From Tetragonia tetragonoides (Eukaryota > Streptophyta > Magnoliopsida > Caryophyllales > Aizoaceae), in NCBI GenBank assembly GCA_038025085.1, contig CM076139.1, forward strand, positions 46,356,807 through 46,420,806: a stretch of DNA of 64,000 nt, in the 5' to 3' direction. The translations under genes were made by a program, and so were the position numbers. The notes beneath the pieces are model-generated. The model made no database searches, had not been told where the DNA came from, and saw only the letters and a list, made by a program, of their open reading frames with translations. This document shows, piece after piece, positions 47,930 to 58,800 of the stretch. Position 1 is the first letter of the stretch. Each line of letters starts with the position of its first letter.

Positions 47930-50900
47930 ATGGGAAAGAAATCTAATCCAAAGCAGAAGGGAAAAACAGTTCAAAACAGTAAATCATATGTGGGGAAGAA
48001 GAGGTAAGACCAATCATTTGATGGGTTGACTTTGTTTCCTGTTGGGTTCAACTTCTCGCTTTACTTGTAAGTTGTTACTTGTAGCTGGTTTCTTTGGATT
48101 TGAAGTTTGAACTCCTTAATTGTTTGATGGGTTGAATTTGTTCCGGTTGGGTTTCATGTCCTCACTTTACTTGTAATTTATATAGCTGGTTTCCTTGGGT
48201 TTGAACTCTTCTATTGTTTGATGGGTTGAATTTGTTTCCCCTTTAAAATTTCTTTCAACAGTACTTGATATTTAGGGTGAAAGGCCATAAGTTGTAGCCT
48301 GTAATTTTCGTGTCCTTCTTCTGTGCTTGTTATACTCTTGACGTTGGTTTACTTTGCACATGCATTGATGACAATTTAGTAGTCTTCTTTTACTTGCTAA
48401 CATAGTGCTTCGTATAGCAAAAGTGTTGCAGAGCTGCTAACATCTATGTAGAGAGTCGGGCTCAGACTGGTTAGTAACCATGTTGGGGCTAGTTTTGTGT
48501 GTATTGTGTGCTTCTGGGTATGTTATGGGTAGGCTCCTAGGAGGAGGTTTGCTTCTTATCTACTCAGACCCAACAAAAGAAAAAGTAAGATCTGAACTTT
48601 ATATTAGCTCCGAACTGAGATATTTAAGTTTCAGAAAGAATTAACAAAGGATCAGGTGAAATGATCATGTAAAACAGAATGCATAGAAATTAGATTTTGA
48701 GCTAGAAGGGGATTTTAGATTCTTAGCTCAAAAATCTACTGAGAGTTCAATGCATGCTTTGGACTTGATGCATAGTTCATCAAGCTGCTGCATTGAGGCC
48801 TTTCACTAACCCAAGGTCGTGCAACTAAACCAAAAGGGAAACTGTTTTTGCGTCCTTTGAGTGTTTGTGAAGACATTCTCCTCCTGTTTCATGACAAAGT
48901 AACTACTGGCATATTACCAAGTATTTTGTGCATCATTAATTTCAAGCCTAGCTTATTTTGGACTGATACTAAATGATAGTTACTTATGACGTTTTGTAGA
49001 CGCAGGGATGAAAAGTGTGATGCGGACATGTCAGACTCAGGGCCTGACTCTTCGCATAGGCCAAAAAAGTCTTTGCGAGATACTTCTTCCGGCAAGTATA
49101 ACTTATCTTTAGTGTCTGAAAGTGACTTTAGTCAGTCTGAAAGTGAGGAGTCATTTAAGGCGGGGACTACAGGAAGAGGCAACATCAAGAAACGTGCTCC
49201 TGTAAGTCCTACTATATGTTTCATTAAACAATTATATTTGATTTGAACACTTGCATTATATTTAACCCCATCCTTTTTGCAGGTACCTAATATACGATGT
49301 GTTCCAGATAAGTTGGCAGCTTTGATTGTGTCGATGTCTGACAACCAAAAACAGTGGGTGACCGAAATGGGTTTCAAAAGTCTTCTATACATGAACCCAT
49401 TAAAGTTGAAGAGATCGCTTGCCTATTGGTTGATGTTGAACTTTGACCATAAGACATTGACGTTGAAGGTAAGAGAGGGATTGAAGTTGAAGTTAACCGC
49501 ACAAGACGTTTGTTGGGTGTTAGGGGTGAAGGCCGGTCCGCTAGAAGTCCCCGGGCCTAAATACTGTGACAAGGACTTGTATGAGGAGGCATCAGATTTC
49601 TACAAAAATAAACATGGAATTGACGGCAACTACGTATTGTCTTTGATAACATCAGACACTCCAAGGGATGAGTTTAAGCGTCATTTTTTATTGTACTTGC
49701 TTGGGTCATTTTTGAGCCCAAATCTGAGCAACTTCATTAGTCCTCAAATGCTGAAGATTGTGCTCCAAATAGACAAATGCCCAAGTAAATACAATTGGGG
49801 CAACTTTGTGCTGGAAGGGTTATGCATTGCTCGTAAAAGGGTTTACGAGAGCGCAAAGAAGAACGAGTTAGCCGATGGTGAAAACCCGAGCAGTGGATTT
49901 GGTGGATGCTTGCTTTTCTTGGTGGTAAGTTTTATATTTCCTGTTTGGTAAGGAACTATATTACCAAAGCAATTGATGCTTCCTCTCACTTCTGTTCATG
50001 CCTCTGTTTGCCAATTGACGTATGATGCCTGGCGATAACTATATACTCTTTGAGGAGAGTTAGGATCCCAGGGCAATGGTTCTTAGGCTGTTGTTTCTTG
50101 GAATTGCACCAGAGTTGTGTTCCTTTGCTGCCGAAGTTTGAATTTGTGCCTGGGCATTTCAATTTTCAATACTGTTGGGAATGTGGAATGATTTCAATTA
50201 GGTCACCCTCCATATTATTACTTCCATAAGATTAGTATCATGTTTTGTTCAGTTGTGTAGTTACTTAAGGTATAATAAATTTTGTCTTGTAGATCTATTA
50301 TTTGGATCGAGTTGACATGCAGAAAGCTATTTGTTGGAATAAACAAGCAAGAATTACCGTCTGGACACAGCGCCTAATGGACGAAGCAATCAGAGCTGAC
50401 TGGCATAACAAGAAGCAGATGTTTGGCAAAGCAAAGGTAGTGCAAATTGAAAAAGTTAAACTTAACTTTTGGTTGGAGAAATACAAAGTGAATTATAATT
50501 TTAGATAAGATCTTTACAATCTTGGACTGATATATTTTAATGTTTTGGAAACAGATTTTTGGGCCTAATAGATTGAAATATGGCCAACGACGTCATCCCC
50601 ATGATGATGAGGTGGAAGTTTGCTTTGAGGATGTTGAAGCTTCCGATCCGATCCCCGTGGTGCCAAAGCAAGTAAGTACATCTCCTTAACTAATCTTTAT
50701 TTGTACTTCATTAGTGTACCAATCATCCATTTAGTAAGTATGATTCTATTGTGAAAAAGCTGAGATTCATAACACTCCTTAACTTGTATTGCCATTTGCA
50801 TCGGCTCTTATTATTCCTAACTATATACTATGAAGTAGTTATTTTTGTCCCTCTACTGGTTGGGGGCATCATATCTCAGAAATGCCGAAGTTTCAATAAA

Positions 50901-51346
50901 CATGAACAGCTGGTTCTAAACGAGGGTGATTTGGGTTCGTAATGTGAGTCTCTTTTTTCTCTCTGAAAATGACAGCCTCTTAAGGGTAGCTCAAACATTG
51001 CTCGGCCTTTAGGGGGAGATAGATTTTGATGGTAGTTGGTATTCTTCATGGTGCCATTGAAGCCTTGCTTTTGACTTGGGAGCAGTTTATAGTTTATCTA
51101 TAGAGAAACCACATATGTAATGGCTGAAGTGGTTGCTAGAGCTTAAGATTTGTATAGAACCCTGAATTGTTTTTATTTGTATGATGTGCACAATACTAAT
51201 CTTTTGCCTCCTTTAATTATCTCATTTAATAGGTGTCGACGAAGGATGATTTGCACTATCGCGGTAGGGTAGATCCCAAAGCTTTGGAAGAGGCAAGGAT
51301 GAAAAGAAGGCACAAATACTTACTGAGAAGGCACGTGGTGTTGTAA
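47930..51346 (+). CDS. plant-specific protein of unknown function (430 aa model)
   Basis: Coding exons: 47930-48003, 49000-49201, 49283-49924, 50293-50436, 50555-50671, 51233-51346, all GT-AG and in frame. A likely untranslated exon ends at 46833 (CAG/GTGAGC) with acceptor at 47911. The N-terminus is Lys/Arg-rich (MGKKSNPKQKGKT, then KKRRRDEK), like a nuclear signal, and is followed by an acidic/Ser stretch. The main domain (about residues 93-350; PNIRCVPDKL, MGFKSLL, LAYWLMLNFD, DVCWVLGVKAG, SSGFGGCLLFLVIYYLDRV) resembles the N-terminal region of large plant proteins often linked to ULP1-like proteases or plant mobile-domain proteins. I give no function. In the last exon a frame change at about 51305 would allow AQILTEKARGVVKEEVIDME and a stop at 51502-51504 instead of 51344. 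So the C-terminus is uncertain or broken. Confidence 0.65.
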
Positions 51347-51537
51347 AGGAGGAAGTAATCGATATGGAGAGCAATCATCCAAATTATGCTGGAACGGGAA
51401 GGGAAGAGGAGAGCGCATGTGATCATGCCACAGAGAGGAGCATGAAGTATGAGAAAAGTGATCTTTTGCAGAGGGAGGGAAAGCGAGTGAAACAAGAACC
51501 CTGAGGTCACCAGGAAGAGGATACATCAATATTGACA

Positions 51538-52250
51538 ATTCCTATGAAGATGGAGGAAGCTATAAACATTGCTGTCATAAGATTAGCGGAGAGCCGGAGA
51601 GGTAGGTGGTGGTGGACCGGTGGTAGACGCTTTCATGATAGTAATGTTAGGTGGTGGTGGACCGGGGGTAGACGATTTCATGATAGTAATGTCTCTCGTT
51701 TAGACTCTTGAACTACTAATGGTAGTACTATAGTCAATTTGGCTTGATGTATGTCTCAACTAAATGGTGCTACTAGTTTGGTCCCGGACGAAGAGTGGTG
51801 TGAAGTGTTTTGGAGATGGATATGGATACTATGCTCATGAAATTTGATAAAACTCGAATTGTTGATGGTGATGCTCATGGAGTCATGGGGTGTGTGACAG
51901 TGAGGCTGGTCCAAATCAATCCATATCTCAGGGTTAATGTGTCTTAGGGTTAATATGTTATTAGCTGGAAATCTAGGTAGTATTGGTATTTGGTAGCCAT
52001 TAGCAAACCTATATATTTTGTCTTATAGGGTCCTCATGCTTGGTGAAATCTTATTTGTTGCCTTTTGTAAATCCGATCACTGGTGGACTTAATGAACATG
52101 TAGTGATAGGTTTATTTTCCCATTTGGTCTTCTTGAATCTCTGTTAATGCTAAACCAGCTACTAATGTCTTATGCCTGTAATATGAAAGATGTACATGTA
52201 CTAATGAATGAATGATTCCTCCATTGTTTTGTTGTATGGAGTTTCAAATG
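51538..52250 (+). pseudogene. DUF4283 gene fragment, copy C (3' half and 3' UTR)
   Basis: From ATGAAGATGGAGGAAGC onward the sequence follows the last third of copy B (acidic region, GGTGGTGG, TCTCTCGTTTAG, ATGGATATGGATA(C/G)TATG, GATGGTGATGCTCATGG) with several stops and an internal duplication (TGGTGGTGGACCGG twice, 51608 and 51652). The match goes on into the 3' flank (ATGAAAGATGTACATG, GGAGTTTCAAATGCATGTTG). There is no DUF4283 domain or knuckle left. It begins only 30-40 bp after the end of the preceding gene. Confidence 0.75.
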
Positions 52251-52389
52251 CATGTTGTTGATAACCCAAGGATGTGCTGTGGCCGTGTGGGCTTGTTAGT
52301 ATTTTTATTCTTGCTTTCATTAACAGTTTTTTGCTAGTTAAAAAAGTGAGTGTAAGGGAATAGCGACTGAGGCACCCTCCGCTACGTTA

Positions 52390-52660
52390 TGTTTGAACTA
52401 TCGCGTAAGCACTGGCCCTGTCAATGTAGCACCAATAAGGGGCTAGTATAGTTCCTAGAAGCCAGCAAACACAAGGTATGGGGGGAATGGGGATCCGAAC
52501 CCATGACCTTGCCTTACCAAACCACTTGGGAGTAAGTTTGGAACCTAGAGACCACCACCATTGTTGGTTTCTTTCATTAACATTAACATTACCCCACTGC
52601 CTCCCAAGAGGCTCCCGCCTAGACAGGGTAAAGGGGAGTCGGTTGTACGCAACCTTACCC
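52390..52660 (-). mobile_element. SINE-like element, minus strand
   Basis: On the minus strand the region carries GGGGTAAGGTTGCGTAC, the GGGAGCCTCTTGGGAGGCA hairpin, and further on a B-box-like GGTTCGGATCCC. Pieces of the same sequence (GGAGCCTCTTGAGAGG with GGTGCATACATC before it) occur in two introns of the ARF-GAP gene. The order of modules suggests two joined SINE fragments. Confidence 0.5.
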
Positions 52661-52667
52661 CTATGAG

Positions 52668-53004
52668 TAGAGCTGTCAAAATTTGATCCGACCCGAAACC
52701 CAACCCGAATTTGACCCGTAAAACACCGACAGAAAACTAACCTGACAGCTCGAAGGCCCACTAAAAGTTTACATAGAAAAGCATTAAAATCGGGGCAAAT
52801 GAGATTAACCGACCGAACCTGACCTGAACCCGCTAAAATAGGCATAAAAGGTGTCAAACCCGAAAACCCGACCAGAAAAAACCTACAAAAACTGGCTTCA
52901 TATCTTAAAAGTCCATTAAAAATTTGTATACAAATATACTTCAACCGAGAAAAATGAGTCTGACCCAACCTGAATCGACCTGACCAACCTGTTTGACACT
53001 TCTA
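52668..53004. mobile_element. hAT-like MITE (337 bp)
   Basis: The termini TAGAGCTGTCAAA and GTTTGACACTTCTA are inverted. The flanks CCTATGAG (52660-52667) and CATATGAG (53005-53012) are 8-bp duplications with one mismatch. The interior is rich in GACCCGA-type words. It is inserted beside the SINE. Confidence 0.8.
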
Positions 53005-53221
53005 CATATGAGAGCCTCACATAGAGGCTTACAGCAAATATTACTTGGGCATAAATCGGAGCATTTCGCACCTAGTTTTCCGATGAGCGAAGGACATGGG
53101 AACGAGAATTTGGCAATCTGGATCATGTGTCGCATTTTATGTAACTCTCCATATCTTACTAGTATCAACTTATCTTTTTAGATACGCCCGCATTTTCACA
53201 TGAGTCTTTTCTGTAGAGGGG

Positions 53222-53823
53222 AATTGACAGTTGAGTTTTTTTTGTTGCTCCGGTGATAACTGGGTCTTTAATTAATTTGACTCGGCCATTAGAGTTCATG
53301 ACTCGCTGACCCGATACAAAAATCCGACCATTTTGAATTATTGGCATTTATTGCTACCTTTTTTTTGAGAACTCGCTGACCCATATTCTTCATTTTTTTT
53401 AAGGGTTCCATATTCTTGATTTACCTAAATCTACGCATTACATAGTACACCATTCACCCACCATCATTACTTAAAAACACCAATCTTGTCTAAGAAAATC
53501 ATTGCAAGTACAAATATCACAATTTTCCCCTTTTCGTTCTCAAACCCTAATTTCGTTCAATTGTGGTGAAAAGAAATATAAGAGGGAGAGAGGAAGGCTT
53601 TGTGTTAACTAGCCCGCTAAATGGAAATATAATGGGCTGCTATTTAAGAAATAACAATCGAAATAAAATAAATGTAAAAAAAGGGCAGATAAATAGCAAT
53701 AAATGCCAATAATTCAAAATGGCCGAATTTTTGTATCGAGTCACCGAGTCATGGACTTTAGTGACCGAATCAAATCAATAAAAGACCCAATTATCATCGG
53801 AGTAACAAAAAAAACTTAAATGA
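53222..53823. mobile_element. fold-back element with about 130-bp terminal inverted repeats
   Basis: The left arm (53227-53352) and right arm (53688-53819) are inverse copies. Shared words include AACTGGGTC/GACCCAATT, CATTTTGAATTATTGGCATT and its complement, and CTCCGGTGATA/TATCATCGGAG. Flanks near TGACA on both sides may be the target duplication. Long arms without ORFs point to a Mutator-like or fold-back non-autonomous element. Confidence 0.7.
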
Positions 53824-54049
53824 CAATGCCCCCACAAAAAAGACTCTTCTAAAAATACGGCCGATTTGGATACCCTCAAAAATCTATGTTCAACTTCACA
53901 TTCCAATTCAAAGGCCAAAACTTTTTAATTGTTGGTGACTTTCTATCTCACATTCTCACACAGAAGAGACTCAAATTGGAACTCCGTGGAATATTAGCCG
54001 TGGAATTAGTCAAGGTAGTTGATGAGTAGACTGACCCAAAAATAATGTA

Positions 54050-54130
54050 AAGAATATGTGACAAGTCAATGGAGGGTCCACAAAAAGCAACAAGGACGTG
54101 CAAGTGCAACTGTGCAACCGACGTACCGTA
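54050..54130 (+). repeat. duplicated fragment of the upstream region of the 46.7-kb gene
   Basis: TGGAGGGTCCACAAA, then AACGAGGACGTGCAAGTG (here CAAGGACGTGCAAGTGCAAC), occurs both at 46565-46645 and here, same orientation, about 80% similar over about 75 bp. It may be a shared repeat or a promoter duplicate. No gene follows directly here. Confidence 0.5.
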
Positions 54131-55847
54131 AATCTACAGTGTGCGTGTTAGTGCCGAGAAGGTGGCAGGCCAACAGAAGTAGCGTTTTGCTTCACCTTCA
54201 TTCATTAATCTTCATTGTTTAATGCTTAGTTTATTCTTTGCTTTAATGTTAAGTTCGTTTCATAACTCTGTTTTCTCTTGGGTTGCATTTGTGGCTTATC
54301 CACGCGCCTTTTTCCCATCTCACTCAAAACTTCAAACGAAGCTGTTAGATTAGGCCTATTTTCTTTCTTTTCTGTTTTGATCGGATAGAATAGGACATCT
54401 TATTTGATCATAATATCCAATTATCCATTATTCTTTTTCTTTTGCTCGTCAAATATCCATTATCTAGTTCTACTAGGGGTGTGTTTGCTTGTTACCAACA
54501 AAAATCGTAGTTCAATCTTTATATTTCTCAAAAGAATTCAAGTTATGGAAAATAATATATCATGTCTATTTCGGTTGAAATATCGAATTTTCTTGTCTAA
54601 TAAATACTTATGGATTTTAATGTGTTGAACCCTTTATTGAAACTACATTGAGTAATTTATGGCTTCCATTATGCAAAGTGAGACCGCCCTTCATATTAGA
54701 AACCAAAATCTAACGGATTACTGAGTAGTATTTTCTATCTTTAATCGGTGATCCGTTAGATTTTGATGATTGTTTTAACAATATGCCTTGGTCATCTGTT
54801 AACCGTAAAAGTAGAGTGTGGCTCATGAGCTAGTGTATGTGCAACCATCAGAAGTATGGTGTTGTATTTTTGAGATTCATCTTTCGCATCTAACATCGGT
54901 GTTAACTCTATCTTTTAATTTGAAGAAACTAATAAAAGACCGGTAGCCGTACCGTTGATTTCCTAAATATTTTAAAACTCAATAATTGGCACATTAATAT
55001 TGCCGACACTATATAATATACTCCAATGATTACCTTCCCTCCCCCCTCCAAAAAAAATATTTCGAATTACACGCGCCATGAGCCTACCTTTAGGCCACTT
55101 TATAGTTTATTCAGAGTTAAATTTAAGAAAGAATCCCACCAAAAAAAAGAAAATTTAAGAAAGAATTAAACCAAATTAATGTCCACCAAACGAGTAACGT
55201 CCCCTTTACTGGCTTAAAAAAAAAAGAGCCAATAATCTCAAAAATTCCGAAGTTGTCTTTAGCATCTTTGCATTGCTTTGTGTTGGTGGCTAATGGCTGT
55301 CCTTTCCTGTTAATTAATCTGTAATCAAATTAATAATTATGCATGAACAAAAATTCTTCCCCCTTAAACAAAATAATTATCATTTTTATTCCCACAAAAA
55401 TCCAAAAGGCAGATTACCCAACTCATCTTCCACGAATCTCAAATCTTTGTTCCTTCCTGACATTCTATAATTTCTCTCTCTCCTGCATTGCCCTGATTTT
55501 CATTCGTGCTATACCCAATTTAATACAAAACATTAAATTTTTTTGTTTTCAACAAGATTTTAAAGGAGCCTAATATCTTAATAAATGTGAAGCATTTCGT
55601 CATTAACACACTGTAAGAGACCTTCCATTGATGATTTCCTTGTTTTTTATGATGTGGGTTACTGCAAATTTTTGTCTTTTGTTGAAATTTGTGTTGATTT
55701 TGTTTCTGGGTAGCAAATTTAATTGGATTTTGTACATGCCCTGATGATATTTTCTCTATTTCAGATTTAAAAAAAAGCCTGAATATGGTGGTTCCTTAGT
55801 GGTTATATGTTTTCATGGTTTCGTGTTTCAATCAAGGGAGGCAAGAG
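54131..55847. other. intergenic region before the ARF-GAP gene
   Basis: AT-rich with no supported protein gene. The section from about 55480 probably contains the promoter, untranslated exons and a short upstream ORF of the ARF-GAP gene. Confidence 0.4.
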
Positions 55848-55851
55848 ATGA
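55807..55851 (+). other. upstream ORF overlapping the ARF-GAP start (ATGA)
   Basis: ATG at 55807 opens a 14-codon frame ([14 protein letters not shown]) whose TGA (55849-55851) overlaps the presumed start ATG (55848-55850). If the leader includes this part, ribosomes would have to reinitiate, so it could dampen translation. This is inferred from sequence only. Confidence 0.35.
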
Positions 55852-58800
55852 CCACCCAACAAGAAAATGTACATATCAATCATGTTCGAGGTAAATTTTA
55901 CAGTTTCTATTTTGAGGTTTTCTGTTTCCAACATTTTAATTATTTGGAGCCAATTTAATGTTTCTGTTATCCTTTTTCTTCAAATGATTATGGTTTGCAT
56001 GTTCAAATGATTTTTGCCCAAGTTACTTTGTTGATATTTAGTTTTGCATATTCTGTTATTGGTAATCAGAAACGGTTTGGCAAGCGCTGTATTATTGCTC
56101 ATAGGTGTTTGAATTGACATTCATATGTACTAATATGAACCAACTTGGTGCATCATTAGCTCAATTTCCTATGCTGTGATGCTTGAAGTTATATCTTCAC
56201 CAAATTTATAATGATAGCAGCAATATCATGTAATCATGATTGTTACAGGTTGATTCTCGTAGCGGATGATGGTGTGATTTGATAAAGCTTTTCGAATTTT
56301 GCTCTTCTCTTCTTTAGTCACTATGTCGTGAATTCCTGCAACTCCTTTTTAAATCTCCGAATAGCAGCATAAGTTTTTACATTGCATTACTTAAACAGTT
56401 ATGTCAAGAATAGAACTAAATCGTCTTAAGAACCTTCGTAAATTTGGAGAATAAGCTTTTGAAATGAACTGAGCTATCCTTTGTACAACAACTATTACAC
56501 CTATGGGAGAAATTTGGATCTGGATGTTATGACAAGCCAAGTTCATTTGTAGATACAGGGTGATCAAGTGTGATGGGACTAATTTTGAGCTCACTAGAAT
56601 TCATATGGTGGTAATTTGTATGTTAACTCTCTGGGACTCTCGGTATATGCTTGTGGTTTTTTTTAAAAAAAAAGGGAACTGTTAGGGGTTGTGCTGGTGG
56701 TTTGTGCTAGTGTACTTTGTGAAAAGAATCACTTCAATTTCTCTTAATCAGCAAAGCTAATTGCGGGTTCTTGCATGAAGTAACATGATTCATTCATTGA
56801 CTGTGATTGTACTCTCTGTAGTCATCCATGAGGTCACACAGCTAGCATGAAGTGATTGCTTTTGTTCATACTGTTTGATGGAGTATTGGAGTTTTAAGTT
56901 CGAATCTAGTTTGGTTCTTTTGATGGCTGTGCTTAGTTGTACTGAGGGTTGATTTATGATGCCTGCAGGATTATCTCTCTATGATCTCCTACAGGCAGAA
57001 AAACTAGAAGCAGAGAAACAACAGGCAGAAAAACAACATACAGAAAAGCATCAGCCTGAAAAGCACAAGCCTGAAAAGCACAAACCTGAAAAGCATCAGC
57101 CTGAAAAGCACAAGCCTGAAAAGCACAAGCCTGAAAAGCATCAGCCGGAAAAGCATCAGCCTGAAAAACATCAGCCGGAAAATCTTCAGCCTGAAAAGCA
57201 TCAGCCGGAAAAGCAGAAGCACCGCGTTGAAAAGAATTCAGAAAAACCAAATAAAAACTACAAACAAAGAAAAGAAAAGTCTGGTAATATAATATTTATG
57301 TTGGAGTTTATTTTATCAAGTGTTGTAGTACACTTCAATTGATATATCCACTTTCCTATTGCAAGTTCAGATAGTATTTCCATGGAAAAATTGAAATCTG
57401 TGATGATGAACTACCGTCGATACGTTTAAATAAGAGAAAACCGATATTATTTAATTATGACCTGTTTATTGATGATGCAAACTTTTGCAAGTTTCTAACT
57501 CGACGTAGTTGATGCATCAGGTACTCGAAAGAAACTTGAGCAATTGCTAAGTCATACTGGCAATAAACACTGTGCGGACTGTGGGTCTCCTGACCCTAAA
57601 TGGGTGTAAGTATGGCTTTGGATATTGAAACTCACTTATTGTCCACTACAAAAGAGAATACTTTAGAAATGGTTGTAGATGTTTATTTTAATTTAACTGC
57701 TATCTCAATACCATACCACATAATACTATCAACCTATTGCCTCTTGTGAGGCTCCCCTTCTGTTGCCTGGGTACTTTTTCATGTGCGGCCCTATGTATTT
57801 GTAGAGAATTGTTTTTTTTCCCTTCAGACCCTTGATTGAGAAGGCATCCACTGGCAGCCTTATCTTTGCGTTTTGTCTCCATGATCATGATCCAAAGCTA
57901 AAAATTCCTATTTTCACTTTATTACTTATTAGCAAAGTTGAAAACTGATTTATCCCTCACGCAAGGCAATATTCATCTAATGAGAACTATGTACATGCAA
58001 GGGACAAATTATTAAGCCAAAAGGACGATGGTATAGATCAGTGTATAGGTTTTTATATAGAGAATCCCCTCAATATTGACTGTAAAATAAGTATGGCAGT
58101 GCTCTTTGACAGCATCTGATTCCCTTTTGTCTTTGATTTCTGTTTTAGCCCATAATTTATGTTTGATCCCGTGATGGAACCTTTACTGTTTCATACCTTT
58201 GTGACACAGTCAGCTATCACATAACCCTAAAATGTTAAACTTGGATAAACATGATTAAGCAGAAGTCTCATATCTTCCACCCTTTGGTGCTTTATTGTGT
58301 GGCTAGCAAAGGGCTCGGAGGGCAAATACAGTACAAGGCAGAATAAACAAAAGGGTCAAAACAACCGAGAGTTCATATTGTGTATGAAAGACCAGTGGTT
58401 TCTCTTTGTTTCCTTTTTTCCCCTTTTTTGATTTTCAATGTCATACCAATAGTAATTCACATGGTCAATATCATGTTTTAAATAAGATGTGTTATTGAAT
58501 AGAAGATGAAATTTCGGTGTGACCTCTGAATGGGAAAAAAAGATGAAGTTCTGTTTACTGGTAATGACTTTAAATGTAGGTGTCCACCAGTAATCATAAC
58601 ATAGATATAAGAACGAAATAGTGTACAAAAATGTGGTATTAGAAAGCTTGAACCTAGGTATGAACTTGAATAGATCAAGCAAAAACATCTGTAAAAACCT
58701 GAAAAAGTAGATTGAATGATGCATGTTATGTTTATCTGTGAATTTCAGGTCCATGGGTGTTGGAGTATTTATTTGTATAAAGTGCTCTGGTGTTCACCGA

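Noticed and set aside
57001..57210. Possible CRISPR-like array
   Set aside because: Fifteen-bp units without spacers in a plant exon; it is an in-frame minisatellite.
56954..57250. Antisense open frames across the minisatellite
   Set aside because: Stop-free only because of the 15-bp repeat; the sense strand has splice sites and joins the ARF-GAP domain.
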